54,266 bases of DNA. Origin: Candidatus Thorarchaeota archaeon (GTDB lineage: Archaea > Asgardarchaeota > Thorarchaeia > Thorarchaeales > Thorarchaeaceae). Shown in pieces: positions 1-8,578 of this stretch. Numbering within the stretch: position 1 is the first letter of the stretch; every line of letters begins with the position of its first letter. The notes below the pieces were generated by a model. It did not search any database. It was not told the origin of the DNA and saw only the letters and a program-made list of their open reading frames with translations. The position numbers were made by a program, and so were the translations under genes. The stretch covers positions 6,724 through 60,989 of the forward strand of contig JAGXOC010000005.1 of NCBI GenBank assembly GCA_019894665.1. The letters are read 5' to 3'.

Positions 1-348
1 AATATCCTGCGAGCTCTCGAGATGGATTTCATAAAAGATCCAGAGGCCGCAAGAATTGGCATAAAAGCGATTCAGCAGCATCTCGACAAGATACTCTCTA
101 TAGAGGGAGTACGTCCCATAGAAACAGTTGGACGGGAGTTCGATCCATACTATCAGCATGCAGCTCAGAGAGCACATGATCCAGAGAAACCAGATGGTGT
201 AATTCTGGAAGAGTATCAGAGAGGATACATGCTAAAAGAGAAGGTCTTGCGTCCTGCAGTAGTCTGTGTGAATCGTCACGAGGTTCCCACTGCCGAAACA
301 GGTAATGATGAAGACATCGATGTTAATTCAGATAATAATGGTGAATAA
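1..348 (+). CDS. grpE: GrpE nucleotide exchange factor, C-terminal part (5' end outside window)
   Basis: GrpE releases ADP from DnaK to restart the Hsp70 cycle in the cytoplasm. The frame is open from base 1 through the ATG at 22, so the gene begins upstream of the window and 22 is not the real start. What is visible is the end of the dimerising helical part and the beta domain, with the family-like stretches [25 protein letters not shown] and [19 protein letters not shown], followed by a short acidic tail (about 20 residues). The stop is 2 nt before the dnaK start, so it is co-transcribed and probably translationally coupled with dnaK. The identification rests on these motifs and on the grpE-dnaK-dnaJ order. 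Confidence 0.93.
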   Translation, partial: NILRALEMDFIKDPEAARIGIKAIQQHLDKILSIEGVRPIETVGREFDPYYQHAAQRAHDPEKPDGVILEEYQRGYMLKEKVLRPAVVCVNRHEVPTAETGNDEDIDVNSDNNGE

Positions 349-350
349 TA

Positions 351-2240
351 ATGGCAGGTAAGATTGTAGGTATTGATCTAGGCACTACGAACAGCGGTAT
401 CGCCTATATGGAGGGTGGAAAACCAACCATAATTCCAAATGCAGAAGGAAAACGACTGACTCCCTCTGTTGTTGGTATCACTCCTAAGGGTGAAATCATC
501 GTAGGTGAGCTAGCAAAGAGACAGGCTGTTTCTATGCCAGAACGTACTGTTCGGTCTATCAAACGGAAGATGGGACAGGATTACAAGGTGACGATTGGCG
601 ATAAGGATTACACTCCTCAAGAAATATCTGCTATGATTCTGACCAAGATGAAGAGAGATGCAGAGGCTTTTCTTGGAGAACCAGTTCAAAATGCAGTCAT
701 TACAGTACCTGCGTACTTCAATGATAGCCAGCGACAAGCAACAAGAGACGCTGGCAGAATTGCAGGCTTTGAGGTTTCACGAATTGTAAACGAACCCACT
801 GCTTCGGCACTGGCTTATGGTCTTGACAAGAGCAAGGAAGTCAAAGTCTTGGTTTACGACCTTGGTGGTGGAACATTTGATGTGTCAATCTTAGACATTG
901 GTGCGGTTGATGGTGACACAGTTTACGAGGTCCTATCCACAAGTGGCAACACTCAACTTGGCGGCGATGATTGGGACAAACGAATCATCGATTGGATGGT
1001 TGAAGAGTTTAAGAATCAGACTGGAGTCGATATATCCAAGGATCTTTCTGCTATGCAGAGGATTCGTGATGCAGCTGAACAAGCGAAGATTGAACTCTCA
1101 AGTGTGATGCAGACAAACATCAATCTTCCCTACATCACTGCAGATGAAAGCGGCCCCAAACATCTCAGTTTAGATCTTGCGCGTTCTAAATTTGAAAAGA
1201 TGACAGACGACCTTGTTGATGCTACAGTCGGTCCTATTAGGCAGGCACTAAGTGATGCAAAACTAGAACCTGAACAGATAAACAAGATTCTACTTGTTGG
1301 CGGTGCAACCAGAATGCCGATGATTCAGAATATTATCCGCGATCTGTTTGGTAAAGAAGGAGACAAGAGTATCAACCCTGACGAATGCGTAGCTCTTGGT
1401 GCTGCAGCACAGGCTGGAGTCATGTCTGGAGAAGTAACGGACATTCTCCTATTGGACGTAACACCTCTTACACTGAGTATCGAAACTCTTGGTGGTGTTG
1501 CAACCGCCCTCATTGAGCGTAACACCACTATTCCGACCAGAAAGAGCAAGACATTCACGACTGCTGCTGACGGTCAGACCGCAGTAGACATTCATGTAGT
1601 CCAAGGTGAGCGGAAGATGATTGCAGATAACATGACCCTGGGAAGATTCCAACTTGTGGGTATCCCCCCTGCTCCTCGTAACACTCCTCAGATCGAGGTG
1701 ACCTTTGATATAGATGCAAACGGAATTGTCAATGTCAAAGCCCGAGACACTGCCACTGGGAATGAGCATTCTATTACAATCACTGCCAGTACAAATCTCT
1801 CTGACCATGATGTTGATCAGATGGTCAAAGACTCAGAGAAATATGCAGAGGAAGATGCCAAGCGCGCGGATGAAGTTCAGACAAGAAACAATGCTGACCA
1901 GATGATCTACCAAGGTGAGAAGGTTCTCAAAGATTTAGGGGAGAAAGTTCCCGCGGATCTAAAGAAGGAGTTTGAAACAAAGGCTGCTGAATTACATACG
2001 GCAATGGAATCTGACAACCTTGAGAAGATGAAATCTGGTACAGAGGAACTTCAACAGATAATATACAAAATTTCAGAGAAGGTCTATGGGAGCGAAGGTC
2101 AAGGATCTGCTGGACCTGGAGCAGCAGGATTTGATCCGAGCCAAATGGGTGGCGCGAGTGCAACTGGTCCTACAGCTGGACCGTCATCTCAAGAAGATGA
2201 AGAAAATGTTGTAGACGTAGACTTCGAGGATCTCGAGTGA
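351..2240 (+). CDS. dnaK: Molecular chaperone DnaK (Hsp70)
   Basis: This is the ATP-dependent Hsp70 chaperone of the cytoplasm, 629 residues and close to the usual 600-640. The N-terminal actin-like ATPase domain shows the phosphate-1 motif GIDLGTTNS (residues 7-15), the catalytic region [17 protein letters not shown], the phosphate-2 motif [12 protein letters not shown] and [10 protein letters not shown] substrate-binding domain follows ([14 protein letters not shown]..., then the [14 protein letters not shown] region), then a helical lid and a G/A/P-rich linker with an acidic terminus ([15 protein letters not shown]). The ATG lies just behind the grpE stop. Bacterial-type Hsp70 systems are patchily distributed in archaea and are usually regarded as acquired from bacteria; nothing in the local sequence shows a recent transfer. 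Confidence 0.98.
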   Translation: MAGKIVGIDLGTTNSGIAYMEGGKPTIIPNAEGKRLTPSVVGITPKGEIIVGELAKRQAVSMPERTVRSIKRKMGQDYKVTIGDKDYTPQEISAMILTKMKRDAEAFLGEPVQNAVITVPAYFNDSQRQATRDAGRIAGFEVSRIVNEPTASALAYGLDKSKEVKVLVYDLGGGTFDVSILDIGAVDGDTVYEVLSTSGNTQLGGDDWDKRIIDWMVEEFKNQTGVDISKDLSAMQRIRDAAEQAKIELSSVMQTNINLPYITADESGPKHLSLDLARSKFEKMTDDLVDATVGPIRQALSDAKLEPEQINKILLVGGATRMPMIQNIIRDLFGKEGDKSINPDECVALGAAAQAGVMSGEVTDILLLDVTPLTLSIETLGGVATALIERNTTIPTRKSKTFTTAADGQTAVDIHVVQGERKMIADNMTLGRFQLVGIPPAPRNTPQIEVTFDIDANGIVNVKARDTATGNEHSITITASTNLSDHDVDQMVKDSEKYAEEDAKRADEVQTRNNADQMIYQGEKVLKDLGEKVPADLKKEFETKAAELHTAMESDNLEKMKSGTEELQQIIYKISEKVYGSEGQGSAGPGAAGFDPSQMGGASATGPTAGPSSQEDEENVVDVDFEDLE

Positions 2241-2263
2241 GTCTAAACTATAGGTGATGCTCA

Positions 2264-3292
2264 TTGGCTGAAGATGACTTTTATGACCTGCTGGGAGTTA
2301 ATCGGCGTGCAACCCAGGAAGAGATCAAGAAGGCATATCGTCGACTGGCCAGAGAGTATCATCCAGATCGAAATCCCGATAAAAACGCCGAAGAGAGACT
2401 CAAGCGAGTGAATGAAGCCTATGATGTCTTAGGCGATTCTGAGAAACGCGCTAATTATGATCGATATGGCACTGCAGATTCTCAAGGAATCAACATGGAT
2501 GGATTTGGAGATATCTTCAGTTCTCTATTTCGAGGGTTTGGTGGTTTTGGTGGAGGACGAGGAAGAGCTGGACCTCCTGCAGGTCAAACACTACGTATGA
2601 CCATCAAACTAAGTTTCTTAGAAGCATTCTTTGGCACAGAAAAGGAGATTGCTTTCAGAAGGAACATCAAATGTGAAACTTGTGGGGGAAGTGGGGCCAA
2701 ACCTGGATCTTCACCAAAGCAATGTAGAACATGTGGTGGACAGGGTCAAGTTGTTAGATCGATGGGTGGATTCATGAGTGTCGCCCAGACATGTCCTACA
2801 TGTCGAGGCCTTGGGGAATCAATTGAATCTCCTTGTAGTGAGTGTAGAGGCCAAGGACTACAGAATGAACGGAAAGAGACGTCCGTGCCCATACCTCCCG
2901 GCGTAGAGGATGGGCAAGGGATTCGAATCCAGGGTGGAGGTAATTTTGGTCATAGAGGTGGTCCTCCCGGAGATCTGATACTGATGTTCTCGGTTGAGCC
3001 CCATGAATCCTTTGTAAGAAGAGGTCTCCATATCTACATGGAAACCGACATTCCTTTTCCAGTTGCTGCAATGGGGGGTGAAATTGAAGTACCGACGCTG
3101 TGGGGGAACAGCAAAATGAAAGTGAAACGAGGTACTGCGGGCGGTACAGTCTTCCGGATGAAAGGTAAAGGAGTCCATACTGAGAATGGTCGGAGTGGAG
3201 ATCAACTCGTACGAGTAAATATCCACATACCTAAGAAACTAAGCAAGGTACAGAAGGAATACTTGGCTCAGTTCGACGATGTCTTTGACTAA
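2264..3292 (+). CDS. dnaJ: Chaperone DnaJ (Hsp40, type I)
   Basis: DnaJ delivers unfolded clients to DnaK and stimulates its ATPase. The 342-residue protein has the J domain (residues 1-69, HPD at 33-35), a G/F-rich linker (about 77-105) and four CxxCxGxG zinc-finger repeats between 137 and 208 (CETCGGSG, CRTCGGQG, CPTCRGLG, CSECRGQG), then the two beta-barrel client-binding domains. It is therefore a full type I Hsp40, slightly shorter than the usual 370-380. The start is a TTG: the sequence GGTGATG at 2253-2259 is a well-placed ribosome binding site and no ATG fits as well. It is the third gene of grpE-dnaK-dnaJ. Its last 4 nt overlap the end of the convergent gene on the minus strand. Confidence 0.97.
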   Translation: MAEDDFYDLLGVNRRATQEEIKKAYRRLAREYHPDRNPDKNAEERLKRVNEAYDVLGDSEKRANYDRYGTADSQGINMDGFGDIFSSLFRGFGGFGGGRGRAGPPAGQTLRMTIKLSFLEAFFGTEKEIAFRRNIKCETCGGSGAKPGSSPKQCRTCGGQGQVVRSMGGFMSVAQTCPTCRGLGESIESPCSECRGQGLQNERKETSVPIPPGVEDGQGIRIQGGGNFGHRGGPPGDLILMFSVEPHESFVRRGLHIYMETDIPFPVAAMGGEIEVPTLWGNSKMKVKRGTAGGTVFRMKGKGVHTENGRSGDQLVRVNIHIPKKLSKVQKEYLAQFDDVFD

Positions 3293-3858
3293 AACTCCAG
3301 AGGTTTGCAGAGGCACGCTCTCATCCTTATTTTTGGAAACGCCTGCGAATTAGCGGGCTTAATCACCCATGCAGTGTCTGCTCCCCTTCCAGTTCCGCCA
3401 ATACATACTACGTCTTGGGTTACAGGAACCAGACCGGCATCAGCGGCCATCATAGCAATCTCAGCACAGACCTTTGTTCCCTGTCCGAATGTTCTAAGTG
3501 CAACAGCAATAATCTCAGTTGGCATCCAAGTACCCAATTCCTTTCTGATGCTACGAGCAACACCTGCAAAGGCATGTGTTGCAGTCAATACTTTGGCACC
3601 AAGCTTCTCAATCTGAACTTTGTTATCCTCACTGAGCTCGTTCTCATTCACCTTCGCAAATCCGGTCTCATGTGATACTACGACTACCTTCATGTCTGAG
3701 AACTCCCTGGCTGCAGCAATCCCCGTTGCTCCTTCTGTTGTTGCAACAACAATGTGTTCGATGTGAGGGTTTTCATTGAGATAGTCCCTGACCAACGACA
3801 GGACTTCGTCAGTATGCTCTAGGCCTGCTTTGTCAAAATAGAATGTTCTTGTTGACAT
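3289..3858 (-). CDS. Stand-alone pyruvate kinase C-terminal-domain protein
   Basis: The 189-residue protein resembles only the C-terminal alpha/beta domain of pyruvate kinase (PK_C fold), which in the enzyme binds allosteric effectors. Recognisable stretches are HIVVATTEGATGIAAAREF, KVVVVSHETGF, LTATHAFAGVARS and the final VPVTQDVVCIGGTGRGADTAWVIKPANS. The TIM-barrel catalytic domain is absent, so it cannot be a pyruvate kinase by itself. Proteins of this stand-alone type are known in archaea, but I know of no assigned function; sensing of a small phosphorylated metabolite is an inference. It ends convergently with dnaJ (4-nt overlap) and lies 3 nt downstream of the membrane protein gene on the same strand, so it probably belongs to the padR transcript. 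Confidence 0.85.
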   Translation of the reverse strand: MSTRTFYFDKAGLEHTDEVLSLVRDYLNENPHIEHIVVATTEGATGIAAAREFSDMKVVVVSHETGFAKVNENELSEDNKVQIEKLGAKVLTATHAFAGVARSIRKELGTWMPTEIIAVALRTFGQGTKVCAEIAMMAADAGLVPVTQDVVCIGGTGRGADTAWVIKPANSQAFPKIRMRACLCKPLEF

Positions 3859-3861
3859 CTG

Positions 3862-4308
3862 TTACGCATCCTTTGTCTGTTGAGTTCTGACCAACCATTC
3901 GAGGACTGCAAAGGCTAGCAACACAACCACTGCAAACATGAAATCAACTGCCCCCTCAGTAACTATTGATACTACCCACGATGCCAATACAACTACCAAG
4001 ATAGCAAGCATCAAGCGCATTGTGTAATAGATCCATCTGTCAGGAGTACTCTTTTTCTCCTCTTCATTAACCTGTACCTTACCATACTCTTCAGCGATTT
4101 CCTCAGGAGTTCCTAATGCCTCAAGCACCTCTGTAATTAGATGCATTTTATCATCATCAGGACTCTTCTGGACCTTTTCGTTATATGACTCATAGATATG
4201 GGATCTCAGATCTTCCAAAAGATCCTCTGTTTCAAAACTATTCGGTAGTAATTTTGCGATCTTCTTCATGTGGTTCTCTATTGTCCGATCTACCTCATTG
4301 TCACTCAT
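3862..4308 (-). CDS. HAAS-like small membrane protein, PadR partner
   Basis: The 148-residue protein has a soluble, charged N-terminal helical part (about 1-85, containing LLEDLRSHIYESYNEKV and LEALGTPEEIAEEYGK) followed by two hydrophobic membrane segments (about 95-115 and 118-138). This layout, with the motif LGTPEEIAEEYG, is typical of the HAAS/DUF1700-like proteins that are commonly encoded directly after a PadR regulator and are thought to transmit or modulate its signal at the membrane. Its start overlaps the padR stop by 4 nt (ATGA type), which supports coupled translation. The precise function is unknown. Confidence 0.8.
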   Translation of the reverse strand: MSDNEVDRTIENHMKKIAKLLPNSFETEDLLEDLRSHIYESYNEKVQKSPDDDKMHLITEVLEALGTPEEIAEEYGKVQVNEEEKKSTPDRWIYYTMRLMLAILVVVLASWVVSIVTEGAVDFMFAVVVLLAFAVLEWLVRTQQTKDA

Positions 4309-4658
4309 TTTTTCAGAGCCTCCAATTTCTCAAAAATGTCCCCAACCAGTATTGTCAGTTGACGAAACACACGGTCTCCTTCCCCGGTCAAAACGTAGAC
4401 CTTCCTGCTTGGTCCGGATTCCGATTTTTCTGTGTGAACATTCAGCAAGCGTTCCTTACGAAGTCTGTGAAGTATTGGATAAAGTGTCCCTTCCTTCATT
4501 TGGAGAAGACCATCTGTCCTCCCTTCGAGCTCACGAGCAATACCATACCCATGAATTCCTTTCTCATGATGATTTACAATAGCAAGGACCGCATATTGAA
4601 GAACACCTCTTCTGATTTCTATCTTCCAACTGTCTTCAAAGCTGGGTCCTTTCTCCAA
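4305..4658 (-). CDS. PadR family transcriptional regulator
   Basis: The 117-residue protein has the winged-helix fold of PadR repressors: LQYAVLAIVNHHEKGIHGYGIARELEGRTDGLLQ, then the characteristic GTLYPILHRLRKERLL recognition region, the wing SGPSRKVYVLTGEGDR and a short C-terminal dimerisation helix, as in the short PadR-s2 subfamily. Such regulators bind palindromic operators near their own promoter and respond to phenolics, drugs or membrane stress. It overlaps the membrane partner gene by 4 nt. An MFS carrier lies about 550 nt upstream on the same strand and may be part of the regulon, but that is inference. Confidence 0.93.
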   Translation of the reverse strand: MEKGPSFEDSWKIEIRRGVLQYAVLAIVNHHEKGIHGYGIARELEGRTDGLLQMKEGTLYPILHRLRKERLLNVHTEKSESGPSRKVYVLTGEGDRVFRQLTILVGDIFEKLEALKK

Positions 4659-4699
4659 AATGATGCAAACCTCTCTGATGTTCGGCGAAGAAAACTCTA

Positions 4700-4849
4700 T
4701 TACATCTCCTTAAGTATGTCTATGACCGAATTCTCAGTTAAGTGATCTTCACTCAAATGAGATTTCTGTGTTCTATCCTTCCTTAGACTAACGTCACCGT
4801 ATCCCTGTATAATTGCCTGTGGGATGTCTAAGGCATTGTCTGCTATCAT
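4700..4849 (-). CDS. Small ORF, 49 aa, unknown
   Basis: This 49-codon frame starts with an ATG that overlaps the TGA of the preceding frame (ATGA at 4846-4849) and ends 41 nt before padR. The predicted peptide begins MIADNALDIPQAIIQGYGDV and ends ENSVIDILKEM. It is hydrophilic with no membrane segment. The overlap with the upstream stop and the operon-like position are the only support. I recognise no family. Confidence 0.35.
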   Translation of the reverse strand: MIADNALDIPQAIIQGYGDVSLRKDRTQKSHLSEDHLTENSVIDILKEM

Positions 4850-5225
4850 CGGGATTGACTCCCTCCTGAAGACCTGGCTTCTTTCTCCTGTTCTTGTGCT
4901 GGTGCATCACTTCTAGCGACAGTGAGCGCTTCCACAGTTCTTACCACGGCGGGGTCATTATCACTCTCACTAGTCGCATCGCTGATTCTAGCGAGGTCAA
5001 AATGGACAAAATGAACAGCCGCGGACTCTCCAAGTTTGATGCTATATCCTTTGAGGAGAGTATGGACTTCCCTTGAGAGTGCTTCTTCTTTTGGGCTTTC
5101 AGTCGTGCACGTCGTCCCTTTTCCAAGACTCTAGTCCACTTACCTAGTCCTTTCACAGAATGAAGTGATGAAGGATCCTTTTGAACTCGTACTGGAATGT
5201 CTATTCTACGCGATATCCCGGTCAT
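4846..5225 (-). pseudogene. Frameshifted small gene downstream of the MFS carrier
   Basis: Two overlapping frames together read like one protein of about 125 residues. The first starts at the ATG at 5223-5225, overlaps the MFS stop by 20 nt, and reads MTGISRRIDIPVRVQKDPSS... to about KGRRARLKAQK. A -1 change near the A-rich run at 5083-5095 leads into the second frame (EEALSREVHTLLKGYSIKLG, ESAAVHFVHFDLARIS...), open from 5130 to its TGA at 4846-4848 but lacking its own start codon. That TGA overlaps the ATG of the next small ORF. The product would be basic at the N-terminus and Glu/Ser/Ala-rich at the C-terminus. No family is recognised. It may be a recent pseudogene, a sequencing error, or a programmed frameshift. 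Confidence 0.4.
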
Positions 5226-6591
5226 GTCGTCTTCCAGGTAAATACGTTCTGAATTCTATCCACAATGTAGAGGCGTATTCCTTGGGTTCTCGAATCAGGA
5301 GATAAAAGAATGATGCAAAGAATCTGAGAATTCCACTCAACATAAGCATGACAAAGACCGAAAAATGAGCGTCTCCAAATACATCAAGAATTACTTGTCC
5401 TAGAATACCAGCAATCAATGAACCAATTAGAAAGAATATTCCAGTGAATGTGGCATACACAGCAAGATGTGAACCCCTTTCTTCCTCAGGTGAAATATCA
5501 TAGATGTAAGCTGTTACGGCATTCATACCAGATGCCACGCAGAAACCTGCAAGTATGTTAGCTGCATAAACGTAGTACACATTCTGAGCAAAAGCATACA
5601 GAATAGGAACCAGGAACAGAAGACCTCTTCCTAGAAGTATCAGTGGTTTTCTCCCAACTTTGTCACTAAGTTTTCCAAATGGTACAGTGAATATGACTAT
5701 GGACACAGTCATGGCAGCAGATGCAATTGCAATTTCAAAATTGGAGTTATTCAACCATGTTTTCTGCACGACAATAAAGTATGACCATGCGATGGACATT
5801 GCAAATGAGAAGAACACAGCTATGAAACAGAATCTTCGAAAAGCACCCGGCTTCGATAGTAGTCGAAGGATTGGTGGGAATTTTCGTGGACCATTCTGGT
5901 CTTTCGGATGCTCTTTGATTCTCGTAGATAGAAGGGATGCGATGATTCCTACAATAGCTGTAAAGAAGAATGGTCCATAGTACGCTTCTCTGAATGATTG
6001 TTCATCCAAATGGACTGGGAAAAGGACTGGACCCAGATCTCCGAATAGGCTCCGAAGGATTGGTACGAGTGCTGGTAGTACTGCGATGAATCCTGAGATC
6101 AATGTTGCAGATAGAGATGCAATGTTTGTTGCAAGCCCAAGCTTTCCAAGTTCATCCCCTCTATTTTCCTCATCTATCAGCCCTCCAACTAGTGACAACC
6201 ATGTAGGGATTTGTATACTGAATAGAACTGATTGAATTCCATAGAGGACAATCATCTCAAAAGGTGTTGCAGCCCACAAGAACATGTACACTACTAATAG
6301 TCCAGTCATCAAACCAAATGCGACAAAGGCCTTAGTATTCCTGACTTTGTCAGAAGTTGCACCCCAAACCGGTTGAAGAACTGCTGGAGCTACATTTCCA
6401 ACACTTCGAAACACTCCTTGTTCAACAAAATTCTGAACACCTCTAAGAGCTTCTTGCATATCAATCAGATATGCTTGAATGAACGGTGAGTACAGACCTA
6501 CTCCAAACTGAGTTAGTGCTCCAACAATGTATGCACGTGCAGGTAGTTTCCTGAATTCAGTTTTCTCAGCTGGTGTGGGTGTTTCTGTCAT
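5206..6591 (-). CDS. MFS transporter
   Basis: This is a polytopic membrane carrier of the major facilitator superfamily with about 12 hydrophobic segments in two halves separated by a charged loop (STRIKEHPKDQNGPRKFP). Motif A-like sequences are visible in both halves: GATSDKVRNTKAFVAFG and, more clearly, GKLSDKVGRKPLILLGRG. The substrate cannot be inferred. I place the start at the ATG at 6589-6591 (MTETPTPAEK...), giving 461 residues; an in-frame ATG at 6661-6663 would add 24 basic residues, and neither has a convincing ribosome binding site. The gene is divergent from the M24 peptidase and is followed on the same strand by the frameshifted ORF and the padR genes. Confidence 0.9.
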   Translation of the reverse strand: MTETPTPAEKTEFRKLPARAYIVGALTQFGVGLYSPFIQAYLIDMQEALRGVQNFVEQGVFRSVGNVAPAVLQPVWGATSDKVRNTKAFVAFGLMTGLLVVYMFLWAATPFEMIVLYGIQSVLFSIQIPTWLSLVGGLIDEENRGDELGKLGLATNIASLSATLISGFIAVLPALVPILRSLFGDLGPVLFPVHLDEQSFREAYYGPFFFTAIVGIIASLLSTRIKEHPKDQNGPRKFPPILRLLSKPGAFRRFCFIAVFFSFAMSIAWSYFIVVQKTWLNNSNFEIAIASAAMTVSIVIFTVPFGKLSDKVGRKPLILLGRGLLFLVPILYAFAQNVYYVYAANILAGFCVASGMNAVTAYIYDISPEEERGSHLAVYATFTGIFFLIGSLIAGILGQVILDVFGDAHFSVFVMLMLSGILRFFASFFYLLIREPKEYASTLWIEFRTYLPGRRHDRDIA

Positions 6592-6712
6592 TCTTGATTC
6601 TCGAAGGCTTTTTGCCCTCCTATTAACTGTAGTTCTTACAACACCCCATGACCTGACCGTCATTGTTATCTAGAAAGGTTCGTATGTTCTCTATGGTTGT
6701 GAGATCTGACAA

Positions 6713-7822
6713 ATGCTCGATGAATCTGTTTACAAGAAAAGGATTGAACAAGTGCAAAAGCATCTTGAATCATCCAGTGTCGATTTTGCATTTCTTACAC
6801 AATCTCCGAATTTTCAGTACTTGGCTGGATTCGAGAATGACATGCGTGAGCGACTCCTCGCACTCGTGATAAGACAGGACGCAGAACCACAGATCGTTGC
6901 TCCTGCTTTCGAGGTATCCGCCCACACATTCCATACATGGATCAAGGACTTAGTTCCTTGGGCCGAGGATGAAGACCCCTATGCACTAGTCGCCGAACTT
7001 GTTGGAGAAAAGAGTGGAGGTCATTCAATCTTTCTTGATGATGACACTCCGCTAGGAGTGTACTGGGCACTTGAGACCGCATTTGGTGGATTTGCCGAGA
7101 CCGCCTCCTTGAGTCCTATGATTAATTCGATGCGTATCATCAAGTCAGACAAAGAAATCGAATTGATGAAAAAAGCAGGTCACATCATCAATGACGCAGT
7201 TCTCAAAGCCTTTAAAGAAGTAAAGATTGGAATGACTGAACAAGAAGTGCAACTGATAGTGCACAAGGAAATTCGTCGCCAAGAAGCAACTCCTACCTTT
7301 GCAGCTATCCAGTTTGGTGAGAACAGTGCGCTTCCTCATGCTGAGGCAGGTAGTAGGGAGTTGAAGAAGGGCGATGTTGTCTTCATGGATTGTGGTTGTA
7401 AGCTAGAAGGCTACAATACTGACATGACCCGAGTAGGTGTCGTAGGTCCTCCTACGGAGGAACTCGAACGCGTGTTTTCAACAGTCCTTCATGCGTTAGA
7501 AACTGCTTTTGAGAACATTGCACCAAGAATGGCATGTGGGGCAGCTGATGGTCTAGCCCGTCGTGTTATTGATGACACAGGATATGGTGATTACTTCACA
7601 CATCGTCTTGGTCATGGGATTGGCCTTGAGATTCATGAACCTCCATATATCGTAAGAGGTAGCTCGCAGGAGCTGCAAGCAGGAATGTGTCATAGCATTG
7701 AACCAGGAATCTACCTCGAAGGCAAGTTCGGTATTCGTATTGAAGACTTGGTGTGTATCCGTGAGGATGGACCTGAGCTACTAACGTTCACGCCACGGGA
7801 TCTCATTCAGATTGATCCGTAG
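6713..7822 (+). CDS. pepQ: Xaa-Pro dipeptidase/aminopeptidase (M24 family)
   Basis: This is a cytoplasmic metallopeptidase that removes residues next to proline, 369 residues with the creatinase-like N-terminal domain (about 1-135) and a C-terminal pita-bread domain. The dinuclear metal ligands are all present: the two aspartates in MDCGCKLEGYNTDMTR, the histidine in the signature HRLGHGIGLEIHE, and the glutamates in SIEPGIY and FGIRIEDLV. The size and motifs fit archaeal PepQ-type prolidases. It cannot be separated from aminopeptidase P-like members by sequence alone. It overlaps the convergent cysteine-cluster gene by 20 nt. Confidence 0.92.
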   Translation: MLDESVYKKRIEQVQKHLESSSVDFAFLTQSPNFQYLAGFENDMRERLLALVIRQDAEPQIVAPAFEVSAHTFHTWIKDLVPWAEDEDPYALVAELVGEKSGGHSIFLDDDTPLGVYWALETAFGGFAETASLSPMINSMRIIKSDKEIELMKKAGHIINDAVLKAFKEVKIGMTEQEVQLIVHKEIRRQEATPTFAAIQFGENSALPHAEAGSRELKKGDVVFMDCGCKLEGYNTDMTRVGVVGPPTEELERVFSTVLHALETAFENIAPRMACGAADGLARRVIDDTGYGDYFTHRLGHGIGLEIHEPPYIVRGSSQELQAGMCHSIEPGIYLEGKFGIRIEDLVCIREDGPELLTFTPRDLIQIDP

Positions 7823-8423
7823 GAGACTCTTCTTCACCAGTAGGTTCTTCTTTGGATTTGGAAATAATCTCATCCATCTTCTTGCGGTCTTCTTCAGAGA
7901 GATTCTGCATTGCTTCACTTGACTGTTTCATCATCTGATTCATCATTACAGAATAGATTGCAGGAAGTGCTGCAGTACTATCTCTACGTTGGTGGAATTC
8001 CTTCTCAGCTAGACTTTTTGCTTCTTGAAGCGCCTCTTTTGTCACTTCGCCTTCCCCTACACCCGGACAGTCCTTGCTGCTCAAGACGTAATTCTCACCA
8101 TTAAACACAAGTGGAAATGTTTGACATGAGATTGGTCTATCATATCTTATCTCACACGAATTTGCTTGTTCATTATAGAATATGCACGCAGTGGACTCTG
8201 GATCGCTCTCTAGAGGTTTCCGGAGTGTTTCAAAGTAAAAGGAATCATGTTCTGATTCTGGCATATGAATAGTGATGCCTGGTAGAATGTTCATTATGTA
8301 ATCATGATTCATCCATCGAGCTAGATCACCAATTGTGACCAGAACCTGTGGTCTGATGTGACATGCTTTCGTATCGCATTTCTGCTCCAAACACTTGAAA
8401 TTATACTTTGATTTCTCCGACAT
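7803..8423 (-). CDS. YkgJ-family Zn/Fe-chelating cysteine-cluster protein
   Basis: The 206-residue protein has the cysteine arrangement of the YkgJ/CxxCxxCC-type cluster family: cysteines in FKCLEQKCDTKACHIRP at the N-terminus and in ACIFYNEQANSCEIRYDRPISCQTFP in the middle, followed by the typical FPLVFNGENYVLSSKDCPG. The family probably binds a zinc or Fe-S centre, and its role is not established. The C-terminal 70 residues are charged and helical with an acidic tail. I chose the ATG at 8421-8423 because AGGTGA lies 5 nt upstream; two in-frame start codons lie slightly earlier. It is divergent from the P-type ATPase and convergent with pepQ. Confidence 0.83.
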   Translation of the reverse strand: MSEKSKYNFKCLEQKCDTKACHIRPQVLVTIGDLARWMNHDYIMNILPGITIHMPESEHDSFYFETLRKPLESDPESTACIFYNEQANSCEIRYDRPISCQTFPLVFNGENYVLSSKDCPGVGEGEVTKEALQEAKSLAEKEFHQRRDSTAALPAIYSVMMNQMMKQSSEAMQNLSEEDRKKMDEIISKSKEEPTGEEESPTDQSE

Positions 8424-8578
8424 CCTCATCACCTAGTGGTGTGGCTAAATGGTTCGTTCCTAGAGTCTCTTTAACAGTTTCGAAACGGATTTTTCCGAGT
8501 CCGATAGGTTTTTGTTCAACTGCCTGCGGACAATATCAATCTCAGAGTAGAGCTTTCTTTACACTCGGAGTCCACAAA

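Noticed and set aside
8408-8578. N-terminal extension of the P-type ATPase from an upstream in-frame ATG
   Set aside because: It overlaps the divergent cysteine-cluster gene and its promoter and reads as Ser/Phe-rich non-homologous sequence. The ATG at 8579 has GGAG and starts the conserved N-terminal domain.
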